A stretch of DNA of 25,140 nt from QNFN01 sp964195335 (GCA_964195335.1 CAXMPC010000044.1:1-25140); one strand, 5' to 3'; counted from the first letter of the stretch, positions 1 to 7,556 are shown. Numbers and translations are program-made. Notes: generated from the sequence alone by a model not told the origin.

Positions 1-288
1 TGGCTGGTGGTCGATCTGCGTGAGGACCAGGAACGTGGGCGCGATGGGGTCATCCCCGGTTCGGTGCACGTCCCCTACCCGCGCCTCGAGCAGGAACTCA
101 AACCGGGCGAACTGCTCGCCGAAATGGCTGCGCAGACCGGCAAGACCCTGATGCTGTTCTGTGCCTACGGTGAGCGTTCGGCACTCGGCCTGCGGATGGC
201 ATGGAAAGCCGGCTTCGACAACGCCGAACACATAGGCGGCGGCATGAAGGCGTGGCGTGAAGCAGGTGGTGCCGTGCGGGAGGGCTGA
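1..288 (+). CDS. Rhodanese-like sulfurtransferase domain (5' end cut by window)
   Basis: The frame is open from base 1, so the start lies upstream of the window and only the last 95 codons are visible. The segment has a typical rhodanese layout: the conserved aspartate of VVDLR, the GVIPGSVHVPY stretch, then the active-site loop CAYGERS with a cysteine that could carry a persulfide, and the C-terminal GGGMKAWREAGG signature. Such domains move sulfane sulfur to thiols or cyanide, usually in the cytoplasm. Catalytic competence is inferred from the intact Cys and Arg-Ser loop. Whether it is a single-domain protein or the end of a longer fusion cannot be seen. A TusA-like sulfur carrier is encoded nearby on the other strand, which suits a role in sulfur relay but does not prove one. 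Confidence 0.88.
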   Translation, partial: WLVVDLREDQERGRDGVIPGSVHVPYPRLEQELKPGELLAEMAAQTGKTLMLFCAYGERSALGLRMAWKAGFDNAEHIGGGMKAWREAGGAVREG

Positions 289-395
289 CCGGTAGCGAAA
301 CTACAAATCCGGGCAGTCGCTGGTGCGGTTCATCCCGTACTTCTTTGACTATGATTGACCATGAATGCTGAATTTACGCCAATGGAGTGGCCGTC

Positions 396-806
396 ATGCT
401 CGAATGGACCCCTGACTACCTGACCGGTATCGACGAAATCGATTTCCAGCATCAGTACTTCCTCAAGCTGATCAACCGCATCGAATCGAAGCTGGCCACC
501 ATCGCCCTGAATCACGGGCACAGCCCGCTCCTGAATGAACTCGTCCTCTACGCCCGATTCCACTTCCTGTCCGAGGAGAACTTCATGGTCGAGGCCGCCT
601 ATCCCGGTCTCGATGAGCACCTGAAGTTGCATCAGCAGTTGATCCAGGAACTGAACAATGAACTGCAGATGCTCGAACAGGACATGTCCGGGCCGGGGCA
701 TATCGTCAAGATGCTCAGCAACTGGTTCCGTGACCATACGCTGGTCGAGGACCAGAAGTACGCCGAGTACTTGCAGGAGCATTCCAGCAGGTCGCCGGAC
801 CATTAG
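396..806 (+). CDS. Bacteriohemerythrin (oxygen-binding di-iron protein)
   Basis: This is a 136-residue single-domain hemerythrin. It begins MLEWTPDYLTGIDEIDFQHQ, the typical family start. All seven expected di-iron ligands can be placed: His19, His56, Glu60 (in HFLSEE), His75 and His79 (in HLKLH), His114 and Asp119 (in HTLVED). The family forms a four-helix bundle that reversibly binds O2 and serves in oxygen sensing, storage or delivery in the cytoplasm. I chose the ATG at 396 because GGAG lies 8 nt upstream. A GTG at 387 in the same frame would add three residues and overlaps that ribosome site. The gene stands alone, with the convergent TusA-like gene downstream. Its physiological role here is unknown. 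Confidence 0.93.
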   Translation: MLEWTPDYLTGIDEIDFQHQYFLKLINRIESKLATIALNHGHSPLLNELVLYARFHFLSEENFMVEAAYPGLDEHLKLHQQLIQELNNELQMLEQDMSGPGHIVKMLSNWFRDHTLVEDQKYAEYLQEHSSRSPDH

Positions 807-860
807 ATCCAGGCTTATTGGCCAACAATATGGAAAAATGGCCGTCCCGCCCTGAAGACA

Positions 861-875
861 CGGCGCCCTGCGCCG
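861..875. terminator. GC-rich hairpin between convergent genes
   Basis: A perfect 6-bp stem (CGGCGC / GCGCCG, 3-nt loop) sits between the convergent hemerythrin and TusA-like genes. Neither side has a T-tract, so it could be a Rho-assisted or bidirectional end structure, or chance in GC-rich DNA. Confidence 0.3.
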
Positions 876-903
876 ACATCAAGCGACGGCAGGAATCGCC
901 AGA

Positions 904-1134
904 TCAGAGCTTGCGCAGGAGGTAGACGTAGTGGTCTTCATCCTCGGTGATGGAGATCAGTTCAGCGCTCCCCTGCTTGGCGAACATGTGGAATTCCCTC
1001 GGCGACCCGGGGTCCGTCCCGATCACCTTGATGACGGTGCCAGGTTCGGCAAGGGCCAGCGCCTTCTTGGTGCGCAGGATTGGCAGGGGGCAGTTCAGAC
1101 CGGTGAGGTCCAGTTCCAGGTCGAATTGAGTCAT
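904..1134 (-). CDS. TusA/SirA-family sulfur carrier protein
   Basis: This 76-residue protein has the family fold signature LDLTGLNCPLPILRTKKAL near its N-terminus. The CPxP motif holds the single cysteine that carries sulfur as a persulfide. The rest (IKVIGTDPGS, then FAKQGSAELI) matches the two-layer alpha/beta fold of TusA, YeeD and YedF proteins. Members relay sulfur for tRNA thiolation, molybdenum cofactor synthesis or, in sulfur oxidisers, from rhodanese and DsrE towards sulfur oxidation. I start at the ATG at 1134, which gives the usual family length; the frame stays open 81 nt further upstream, but that extension does not resemble the family. With a rhodanese 600 bp away a shared sulfur-transfer role is plausible. 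Which TusA-like subgroup this is cannot be settled from sequence alone. Confidence 0.9.
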   Translation of the reverse strand: MTQFDLELDLTGLNCPLPILRTKKALALAEPGTVIKVIGTDPGSPREFHMFAKQGSAELISITEDEDHYVYLLRKL

Positions 1135-1323
1135 GGGCTTCGTATCGAGGGGATGCGGTAAGGCAAGAGTTGGTCGGCCGGCGGCCCCACTCTCACGTCC
1201 GCAACGGACTCGCACGGTGGCGAGGGGAGTTGATGCCTTCCGGCCTTGAAATCACTGTAGTCCGTATGGGGTCAGTATCAAGTGACCCGGAACCAGCCGG
1301 GCCCACCAGAGTTCTGCCGCGCA

Positions 1324-1677
1324 CTACTCCAGGCGGGCAAGATCACCCAATGCGGCTCTTATTTCCGTCAGATTTGGCGGCTGGTTCCTGACGACCTCCG
1401 CCCAGTAGGCGCAGGTCATCCTGCGCAGGCCGGTTTCGAAATCGACCCGTGTCTGCAGGTTGACCGTCGCTCGCCTCAGTCCCATGCCCAGCGGAACCTC
1501 GGATTCGATCGGCGGCCGTCCGACTCCGGAAACACGGCCGCGTTCGACCCGTGTCGTGCTGACGTTGGTCACGTCAAACGTGGCCGACGTGACCTGCTCA
1601 GGCGCCGGGACATCTCGTGGCAGTTCGAGACGGCAGGTCGGCCGCCGGATGTCGAACCTGCCGATCATCGATACCAC
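1324..1677 (-). CDS. Hypothetical protein, start uncertain
   Basis: I do not recognise this family. The frame encodes up to 117 residues with the strongly GC-biased third positions of real genes in this window, and contains CRLELPRDVPAPEQV, an arginine-rich middle and a C-terminal YWAEVVRNQPPN segment. The start is doubtful. A GTG at 1677 and an ATG at 1668 are possible, neither has a visible ribosome site, and the frame stays open into the 3' end of the upstream metallopeptidase gene without another ATG. It may be co-transcribed with that gene. No signal peptide or membrane segment is evident with these starts. It could also be the remnant of a longer gene. The opposite-strand frame over the same region looks like a shadow. 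Confidence 0.42.
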   Translation of the reverse strand: MVSMIGRFDIRRPTCRLELPRDVPAPEQVTSATFDVTNVSTTRVERGRVSGVGRPPIESEVPLGMGLRRATVNLQTRVDFETGLRRMTCAYWAEVVRNQPPNLTEIRAALGDLARLE

Positions 1678-1735
1678 TATTGTCGATTCGATTGACCGGT
1701 TCGGCCCAGTCGATGTGAACCGGAGCCTATCGGCA

Positions 1736-2425
1736 TCATCCGCGCTCCAGAGAGCGCAACAGACCGTTCCGGGTTCCGACAGTTCGTACCTGCGCGCACT
1801 GTCCTTCCGTGAGCCGGGTGTTCCGCGGATCGCTCGCGTCGAGCATCAGGTTACCGTCGAGGGCGACATGATCGCCACTGTTCGACAGCACGTGGACCAG
1901 TTCGTGCGCGAGCACGACCGCCAGGTCAGGCGCCGCTCGGGTCACCCAGACACTGTCGGTCATCTCCGGTCGGCGACGGCTGTTTCTCCGACCGATCGCC
2001 TCGGCATCGAAGGCGGGCCTTTGCCGTGTCTCACGGACAAAATAGATCGCCGGCGGCACCGGCGCGAGGCTGGCAGCCAGTTCACGTGAAAGTGGCGTGA
2101 ACAAGTCGAGGTAGTCAGGAGATACCGACACACGCATGAACTCCAGGGACTCGATGCGCAGACCGCACTGGCCCAGCCATCCGCTGGCGGTGGCGACCGC
2201 GGCGAGCACCTCCTGGCGCTCCCAGCCGGCCCCTTCGAGAAGAATCAGTGTCAGCCGGAGTGCATGCGTCGAGCGCGCAGGCACCTTGATAGCAAGCGAT
2301 TGCGGATCAATACGAACCCGTTCGATTACCGCCGGCAACTCGTTGGCGGAAACCACCAAAGCGCTGGTGGACACGATCACGAGTGCCAGGACAACTCGCC
2401 AGATTCGGCTTGCCGGGATGCTCAT
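1736..2425 (-). CDS. Secreted metzincin-like zinc metallopeptidase (putative)
   Basis: The 229-residue product starts with a signal peptide (MSIPASRIWR, then a hydrophobic run, probable cleavage after VVSA near residue 28), so it should act in the periplasm or outside the cell. HELVHVLSNSGDH at 174-186 gives a zinc-binding HExxH plus a third histidine at 186, followed by GNLML at 191-195, which resembles the Met-turn of metzincins, and LTEGQCAQVR near the end, like bacterial M10/M57-type proteins. The third His is two residues further away than in the classic HExxHxxGxxH. Cys87 and Cys210 could form a disulfide. Function is inferred from these motifs only; the substrate is unknown. A small ORF follows downstream on the same strand. 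Confidence 0.72.
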   Translation of the reverse strand: MSIPASRIWRVVLALVIVSTSALVVSANELPAVIERVRIDPQSLAIKVPARSTHALRLTLILLEGAGWERQEVLAAVATASGWLGQCGLRIESLEFMRVSVSPDYLDLFTPLSRELAASLAPVPPAIYFVRETRQRPAFDAEAIGRRNSRRRPEMTDSVWVTRAAPDLAVVLAHELVHVLSNSGDHVALDGNLMLDASDPRNTRLTEGQCAQVRTVGTRNGLLRSLERG

Positions 2426-2499
2426 CCCAAGAATGTGCTCCGTCCCCGTCTGCGCGGCAAGTCCGCCTGCGCCGTGTCCCGACGATGAGGCCGGACATG

Positions 2500-2533
2500 A
2501 AAAAGCCGGCGCCAGGAAATGGCGCCGGCTTTA
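2500..2533 (-). terminator. Rho-independent terminator
   Basis: A perfect 12-bp GC-rich stem (2502-2513 with 2521-2532) has a 7-nt loop. Read on the minus strand it runs into a T-tract. It lies 15 nt after the stop of the secreted two-repeat protein and would end that transcript. Confidence 0.82.
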
Positions 2534-2547
2534 CGGGCGTGATGGCG

Positions 2548-3147
2548 TTACTTGTTCGCCTTGCGCACCTCGACCGCGATCGCCTCGGTGTAGGTCGCCT
2601 GAACCATGTCCCCTTCCTTGACCACCTCGAACTGCACCGGGTTGTGCACGTCGAAGGCGACGACTTTGCCCTCGGGTCCCTTCAGGCTGATGGTGTTGTT
2701 CGGCTGATCGACCTTGACCACTTCGGTCATGAAGGTCACCTGGCCACCGACAGCGGCGCCCGGTTTTTGACCCTTTTCGGCACGTGCCGCGGCACCCTTG
2801 GCCTCGGGTTCGCTCTTGCCGCCTTCTTTCACCTTCTCGAGCTGCAGCGACCGCAGGATGGTCGCAACCACCATGTCACCGATCTCGATCTGGTCGAAGT
2901 TGCGAACGTCCTCGTCGGCGACGTACTCGACGACCTTGTCATTCGGGGCCATGAGCGTAAGGGTGCGGGTCTTCGCATCGATGGCATCGACCCGGGCCTT
3001 GACCTCGATCACGGTGGTCATCAATGCTCGGCCAGGCTCGGAGACCAGCACGGAGCCCTCACCAGCGTCGGGTTTCTCGCCCTTCTCGGCGGCGAAGGCC
3101 GGAACAGCCAGGGCCAACATCATTACCATAAAAAACGCGTTGCGCAT
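2548..3147 (-). CDS. Secreted protein with two related beta-rich repeats, unknown function
   Basis: The 199-residue product starts with a short signal peptide (MRNAFFMVMMLALAVPAFA, cleavage before AEKGEK). Two similar units follow. The first is TVIEVKARVDAIDAKTRTLTL, then KVVEYVADEDVRNFDQIEIGDMV; the second is TEVVKVDQPNNTISL, then KVVAFDVHNPVQFEVVKEGDMV. They are joined by a charged Lys/Ala/Glu-rich linker. Each unit reads as a small beta barrel that ends in an (I/V)xxGDMVxA strand. AAGGAG lies 9 nt before the ATG at 3147, and a strong terminator follows the stop, so this is a single-gene unit. I do not recognise a named family and see no catalytic motif. A role in periplasmic binding or envelope structure is only a guess. 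Confidence 0.85.
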   Translation of the reverse strand: MRNAFFMVMMLALAVPAFAAEKGEKPDAGEGSVLVSEPGRALMTTVIEVKARVDAIDAKTRTLTLMAPNDKVVEYVADEDVRNFDQIEIGDMVVATILRSLQLEKVKEGGKSEPEAKGAAARAEKGQKPGAAVGGQVTFMTEVVKVDQPNNTISLKGPEGKVVAFDVHNPVQFEVVKEGDMVQATYTEAIAVEVRKANK

Positions 3148-3407
3148 CGGAATCTCCTTGTAATTCGGGTTGAGTTCGGGCGGCACTCCTGCCACCTGAT
3201 GGGGACCGGGGAATGCTACCTGATTAAGCAATTCATGGCTCTTGACGGTCGTCAGTTACAACCATGTTCGGCCAGTCGCGGCGAACATTATGACTCGCCA
3301 GGCCTCACAGGTGAGTATGCCAGGTAGCACCTTGGGGCGAGTACCCGCCACTATCGGTAGACCAAGGCGTCACAGGAACGTCAGTTGGTTGTTGCTATGC
3401 CGTGCAG

Positions 3408-4427
3408 TTACTGTCGACCGAGGTCGATGGTAACGCCAGCATCGAGCAGCTTCTGCTGGCGATCCCTGGAGTAGTCACGCAGGGTCGCGAACTCGGCATA
3501 ACGCCCCTTGCCGACGTAGCGCAACGCGGTAGTGAAGTGGAAATGGCGCAGGACGCCGTAGATCCGCACCAGATCCTGGCCGTCGGCGAAGAGAACGAAG
3601 GCGGGACGGGCGTTAATGCCGAGATCGCGCACCCACGCCCGAGGTGTGGTCTTCCTGCCTGACGGGTCGACGATCGGCGCCTCGCTCTCGGCGTCGAGAC
3701 GCACGACGGTGAACTCTTCGAGCAGTTCGTTGACCTCGGGATCGGCCAACAGGGTGTCATGCAGCAGGTCGCAGCCACCGCACCAAGCGTCTTCGAACAG
3801 CACCAGCACCGGCTTGTCGCCTGACGAGAGGTCAGCGACCTCGGCGAAGGCCGTGTGCGGTCGCAAGGCATAGTGCGGTCCAGATGCCGTCTTGACCACG
3901 TAGCTGGCCAGATCCATCTGCAGGTAGGCCTTGTCGTCGATGTAATCGAGCACCCGCTTGAATTCCACCGGCGTCCGGTAGCCATCGACCCGCATCACCT
4001 GGCGGTTGGCGCCGTCGAGGAAAATCACCGCCGGTGTCTGGTGCACCTTCAGCATCTGGGCGAGTTCTTTTTCGGTGACCGTCACTTCCTCGTTGAAGAC
4101 CACTTCACGGTCACCACGAATGTTGATGGCAATGGCATCGAATCGCTCGCGCAACCATGGCGAATAGTCGGAACCGACGATGCTCTCGCGCAACACGGCC
4201 TCGCAGTAAGGACATTCGTCCAGGTGCATGTAAAGCATGACATGCTTATCGGCTTCGGCCGCCTCGGCGGCGTCATCGGCCAGTTCGAGAAAGCTCGACT
4301 TGAACCAGCCGGGAATCTCGTAGCGCTTGCCGCCGGTCAGGCGTCCCGTCTCGGCGGACAGGGTCACGGCGGTGAAGGCGCCCAGCAGCAGGAACAGCAC
4401 GGCAGCGGTGGCGTGGTGACGTATCAT
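3408..4427 (-). CDS. Periplasmic protein with two thioredoxin folds (SoxW-like)
   Basis: The product is about 339 residues. An N-terminal signal sequence (MIRHHATAAVLFLLLGAFTAVTLSA) directs it to the periplasm. The first thioredoxin-like domain has a CPYC active site in LDECPYCEAV and a cis-proline segment TPAVIFLDG. The second has CGGC in DAWCGGCDLL and the cis-proline segment RPAFVLFADG. Both cysteine pairs are intact. The first half resembles SoxW-type thioredoxins, which keep periplasmic sulfur-oxidation proteins reduced; other thiol-disulfide roles are equally possible. I prefer the ATG at 4427 because AAGG lies 8 nt upstream and it places the signal peptide at the N-terminus; a start at 4466 would add 13 residues. 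No sox genes are visible here. Confidence 0.85.
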   Translation of the reverse strand: MIRHHATAAVLFLLLGAFTAVTLSAETGRLTGGKRYEIPGWFKSSFLELADDAAEAAEADKHVMLYMHLDECPYCEAVLRESIVGSDYSPWLRERFDAIAINIRGDREVVFNEEVTVTEKELAQMLKVHQTPAVIFLDGANRQVMRVDGYRTPVEFKRVLDYIDDKAYLQMDLASYVVKTASGPHYALRPHTAFAEVADLSSGDKPVLVLFEDAWCGGCDLLHDTLLADPEVNELLEEFTVVRLDAESEAPIVDPSGRKTTPRAWVRDLGINARPAFVLFADGQDLVRIYGVLRHFHFTTALRYVGKGRYAEFATLRDYSRDRQQKLLDAGVTIDLGRQ

Positions 4428-4520
4428 CGGGGACCTTCTCGCGAGCAGTGGCTCAACATTACCCACTGTGTCCGTGCGGCTTCAATATCCCCGTAGGCAG
4501 GGACCGGTCGAGGTGTCTTC

Positions 4521-4835
4521 TCAACCAATCCAGTGGCCGAAGGTCTTCTCCAGCGCCTTGAGGCTGACCGGCTTGGCCAGGTAGTCATTCATACCGGACG
4601 CCAGGCAGCGTTCCCGCTCCCGGGTCAGGGCGTGAGCCGTGAGGGCAATGATCGGTAGGTCGGCATACACAGCGTGTCGGCGGATCTCGCTGGTCGCCTC
4701 GAACCCGTCCATGGAAGGCATCTGGCAGTCCAGCAGCACCAGATCGTAGTTCTCGCCGTTACCGAGCGCCGTGATCGTTTCGGCACCGTCCTCGACCATG
4801 TCGCTCGCGTAACCGAGTTTGTCGAGCCATGTCAC
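4521..4835 (-). pseudogene. N-terminally truncated response-regulator receiver domain
   Basis: The 104-codon frame matches the receiver domain that ends hybrid sensor kinases: LDKLGYASDMVEDGAE, the phospho-acceptor aspartate in LVLLDCQMPSMDGFEAT, the threonine in PIIALTAHA, and the lysine in NDYLAKPVS. The first beta strand, with the acidic Asp/Glu pair that binds Mg2+, is missing. An in-frame TAA lies only 9 nt before the GTG at 4835, and the upstream DNA does not encode the missing part in another frame. It therefore looks like the 3' remnant of a larger receiver or hybrid kinase gene. Without the acidic pair it should not be phosphorylated normally. A small expressed protein with another role cannot be excluded. 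Confidence 0.7.
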
Positions 4836-4905
4836 ACGACCCGCTTAGGGCAAACTCCCGACATGGTCCTTCAAATCAATATCATCCATTCGACCGTATC
4901 TACCA

Positions 4906-5322
4906 TCAGTCGAACACCTGCGACTTGGCCCACGTCGACCACCATTCGAACCAGGTGACCCGCTTGGTGTTTTGCAGCAGGGGCCGGTTGGCCTCGTCCT
5001 GCAGGCGACGGCCCTGCTTGAACTCGACCGCACCCATGCCGATTTCAGCGGCGCAAGACCAATGATCAAGGTTGTAGATCTTGCAACTGTTATAGATTCT
5101 CGGCATCTCGTCCTCGACCCGACGCGTCACCGTCTGACGCTGTGTATCGAGCTGGTAGAAGACGCGATCGGCCGTCGACCATGAGTTGCAATCGCGCACG
5201 CCTTCGCTGGTGTCGTCGGTGCAGCGCAGGCGGTACTCGACCACGGTGTCGTCCTGGCCGAAACAGCCGCCGAGCAGAGTGGATGAGAGCAACAGGCAAG
5301 GCAGTAAGGTTCGCAGGTACAT
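4906..5322 (-). CDS. Small lipoprotein, unknown function
   Basis: This 138-residue protein has a lipoprotein signal peptide ending in the lipobox LLGGC (lipidated Cys20), so it should be anchored to a membrane facing the periplasm. The mature part has further cysteines (RCTDD, RDCNSW, NSCKIYNL, WSCAAE) that could form two disulfides, and an aromatic C-terminal stretch TWFEWWSTW. GGAAG and GAGA lie shortly upstream of the ATG. I do not recognise the family. It sits downstream of a small two-helix membrane protein on the same strand, separated by 142 nt. Confidence 0.82.
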   Translation of the reverse strand: MYLRTLLPCLLLSSTLLGGCFGQDDTVVEYRLRCTDDTSEGVRDCNSWSTADRVFYQLDTQRQTVTRRVEDEMPRIYNSCKIYNLDHWSCAAEIGMGAVEFKQGRRLQDEANRPLLQNTKRVTWFEWWSTWAKSQVFD

Positions 5323-5375
5323 AGTCTCGCTTCCACGCGATGGGGGCGACGCGATGATAACGCACCTACCCTGTC

Positions 5376-5432
5376 ATGAGTGCGGGATTCAGCCCGTGGT
5401 CGCCCTTTGCTGCTGCCCCCTCACGCACTCAT
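5376..5432. repeat. 9-bp inverted repeat with wide loop
   Basis: ATGAGTGCG at 5376-5384 is matched by CGCACTCAT at 5424-5432, 39 nt apart, in the gap between the small membrane protein and the lipoprotein. It could fold in RNA from either strand. No T-tract follows, so I do not call it a terminator. Confidence 0.3.
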
Positions 5433-5464
5433 CGACGATCGCAGGGATCCGGTCGGACCTCCGG

Positions 5465-5653
5465 TCAACCCCGGTCCAGGCGCCGGCGCTCGAGATAGAG
5501 TGTCGGCACGACCAGGTAACTGAGGAAACCGGCCGTCAGAAAACCGGCGCTCATGGCCTCATCACTGGCACCGGCAACAGCCAGCACGGCGAGCACGACG
5601 AACGGTGCGAACAGCATCGCGATCCTGGCCCAGGGGTCGGTTTTCTTCTGCAT
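5465..5653 (-). CDS. Small two-helix membrane protein
   Basis: A 62-residue protein with two hydrophobic helices: MLFAPFVVLAVLAVAGA, and AGFLTAGFLSYLVVPTLYL, followed by a basic C-terminus LERRRLDRG. The ATG at 5653 is chosen because AAGGAGG lies about 9 nt upstream; the frame is open further back but that extension is hydrophilic and without character. It should sit in the inner membrane. I do not recognise the family. The 226-nt gap on its 5' side, up to the MFS gene, holds no further gene that I can support. Confidence 0.72.
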   Translation of the reverse strand: MQKKTDPWARIAMLFAPFVVLAVLAVAGASDEAMSAGFLTAGFLSYLVVPTLYLERRRLDRG

Positions 5654-5879
5654 GATGGCGTTCCTCCTTCCGGTGTCTCGATCCGATTTATTCCTCCCGG
5701 TCTGTGCCGGTGTTGTTCGGTAACGAGTCGCAGGAGGATGGCAGGGCAAGGAACGCCTGACAATTCGGAAAATTACTTATGCGAGTGGAGATCCAGGAAG
5801 CCAACGTGCGTCGGCCAGGGTCCAGCCTGCAGCCCGGGTGGACGGTACAACCAGGCTGACGCCTCGAACCGCGAACACG

Positions 5880-7088
5880 TCACGGCTCCCGCCGCAACAG
5901 GCTCCGCATCGCCCAGAGACCGAACAGCGGACCTGGCAGCAGCAGCCACGCGACCCGATCGTGCAACGACTCCCAACGAACGGTCGCCAGTTCGATCGAG
6001 ACGACGGTGATCAGGAACCCGATGCTGTTCTGGATTGCCAGCGCACTGCCGACCAGGTGTTGTGGGCAGGCGCGCGCGGAAAGTGCCGAAAACTGGGGTG
6101 AGTCGGCCGCCACGGCCACGCCCCAGACCACCATGGCGACGAGCAGCAGAGTCGTCGGCAGGCTCTGTAGCAGTGGGAACAGCAAGCAGAACAGCCCGGA
6201 CAGCGCCAGCGCGGCAAAGGCGATCCGTGCACTGCCGATACGACGGCTCAATTCGCCACCGGCAATACAGCCGAGACCACCGGCACCGATCACGGCGAAG
6301 CTGGTAAGCGACACCGCGCGGGAATCGGCGACCCCGGCACCACCGAGCACCATGGCGGCGAGCAGCGGAACCACGGTCCAGAAGGCGTAGAGTTCCCACA
6401 TGTGGCCGAAATAGCCCAGTGCCGCGGCGCGATACTCGGGCACGCGGAAAGCTGAAAAAACGTGCCCAACACCGATGTTCTGCCCTCGTGGTAGATGCGG
6501 ACCGTCACCGGTCACGAAGATCATCACGGCGGCGACGAGCGCCAGTAGCGAGGAACTGAGCACCACCGCCTGCCATGGCCAGCCCCCGCCGAGACCGCGC
6601 ACCAGGTGCGGCAGTGCGGTGCCAAAAATCAGCATTCCGACCAGCCAGCCGAGCACCTGCCCGGTCCGGTCCGGCGCCCAACTAACCACCATTTTCATTC
6701 CCAGCGGGTAGATGCCGGCAAGAGCCAGACCGGTGGCGAAGCGGAGGGCAAGCGCGGGCACCAGCGTGCCGTCGAGGCCGATGAAGGCCGCATTGGCCAC
6801 GGCTCCGAACACTGCCGCCACGGCAAAGATCCGGCTGGCGGCATGGCGGTCGGCGAAACCGCTGAGGGAGATCAGCAACGTGCCGACAATGAAACCGGCC
6901 TGCACCGCCGAGGTAAGCGCCCCTAACTCAGTCGGCCCGAACCCCCAGCTCCGCGCCAGGTCGTCGGCGACCCCGTTGACGCTGAACCAGAGCGAGGTCC
7001 CCATGAACTGCGCGAATACGATTACCGGCAGCGCACGCCGCGCCGTCACTCCCGCGCCACGGCTGGGTTCGGCCCCGCGGCCGGTCAC
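5880..7088 (-). CDS. MFS-family transporter
   Basis: The product is about 402 residues, the normal size for a 12-helix major facilitator protein. It starts RRALPVIVFAQFMGTSLWFSV, carries a loop-2/3 motif-A-like segment GFADRHAASRIFAV and a matching one between helices 8 and 9 (GGELSRRIGSARIAF), and is hydrophobic throughout. It should be an inner-membrane secondary transporter; the substrate cannot be read from sequence. The start is unclear. The GTG at 7088 lacks a close ribosome site, and a second GTG lies 13 codons in. The strong AGGAGGG at 7111-7117, which overlaps the stop of the HbpS-like gene, is spaced instead for an ATG at 7099 in another frame. The two genes are very probably one operon. 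Confidence 0.88.
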   Translation of the reverse strand: MTGRGAEPSRGAGVTARRALPVIVFAQFMGTSLWFSVNGVADDLARSWGFGPTELGALTSAVQAGFIVGTLLISLSGFADRHAASRIFAVAAVFGAVANAAFIGLDGTLVPALALRFATGLALAGIYPLGMKMVVSWAPDRTGQVLGWLVGMLIFGTALPHLVRGLGGGWPWQAVVLSSSLLALVAAVMIFVTGDGPHLPRGQNIGVGHVFSAFRVPEYRAAALGYFGHMWELYAFWTVVPLLAAMVLGGAGVADSRAVSLTSFAVIGAGGLGCIAGGELSRRIGSARIAFAALALSGLFCLLFPLLQSLPTTLLLVAMVVWGVAVAADSPQFSALSARACPQHLVGSALAIQNSIGFLITVVSIELATVRWESLHDRVAWLLLPGPLFGLWAMRSLLRREP

Positions 7089-7115
7089 GCTGCGGTCATC
7101 CGGGGAAGGGCCCTC

Positions 7116-7556
7116 CTAGTCGAGTTCAACGCTGAGGCCGATGGCCTCGATCCCGGTCTTGGCACAGAGTTCGTCGTCCTCCGAAGCGGCGCCGGAGATG
7201 CCTACGGCACCAATCACGGTGCCCGAGTCATCGTGGATCAACAGGCCCCCGGGAAGGGCGACGACGCTGCCATTGGTCATGGCGTTGAGGGCGATGATGA
7301 ACCCTTCCTGTTTGGTCTCCTGCTCGTAGCGGGTGGCCAGGTCGCGCGAGTGAACACCCATGGCGAGCGCACCCCATGCCTTCGATTGGCACACTTTGGC
7401 GCGCATGAACGTCTGGCCGTCCTCGCGCGCCAGCGCCTTGAGATGACCACCGGAGTCAAGCACGGCCGCGGCGAGTGGCTTGAGGTTCATTTCTCGCGCC
7501 TTGCCCAGAGCGGCAGCGATGATGCGATTGGCCTGGTCGAGTGTGATGTCGGGCAT
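7116..7556 (-). CDS. GlcG/HbpS family protein (haem-degrading/binding type)
   Basis: This 146-residue protein matches the GlcG/HbpS fold across its whole length: TLDQANRIIAAALGKAREMN, VLDSGGHLKALAREDG, the SKAWGALAMG segment, LPGGLLIHDDSGTVIGAVGISGA, and the final DDELCAKTGIEAIG. Family members bind haem (HbpS) or are found in glycolate and propanediol operons (GlcG, PduO C-terminal part); many have no known reaction. GGAG lies upstream of the ATG. It is cytoplasmic unless exported without a classic signal, since I see none. The gene is the first of a two-gene operon with the MFS transporter, which suggests a link to uptake or efflux of a small molecule. Confidence 0.92.
   Translation of the reverse strand: MPDITLDQANRIIAAALGKAREMNLKPLAAAVLDSGGHLKALAREDGQTFMRAKVCQSKAWGALAMGVHSRDLATRYEQETKQEGFIIALNAMTNGSVVALPGGLLIHDDSGTVIGAVGISGAASEDDELCAKTGIEAIGLSVELD

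Noticed and set aside
345..373. Promoter for the hemerythrin gene (TTGACT, then CTGAAT)
   Set aside because: The -35 is good and spacing is 17 nt, but the -10 matches consensus at only about half the positions; too weak to list.
1460..2089. Long plus-strand open frame of 209 codons
   Set aside because: It lies opposite the metallopeptidase and small ORF, has no recognisable domain, is Arg/Ser/Thr-rich and behaves like an antisense shadow.
4836..4905. Missing N-terminus of the receiver domain in another frame
   Set aside because: All three minus-strand frames were read; none gives the expected beta-1 strand with an acidic pair, so a simple frameshift does not explain the truncation.
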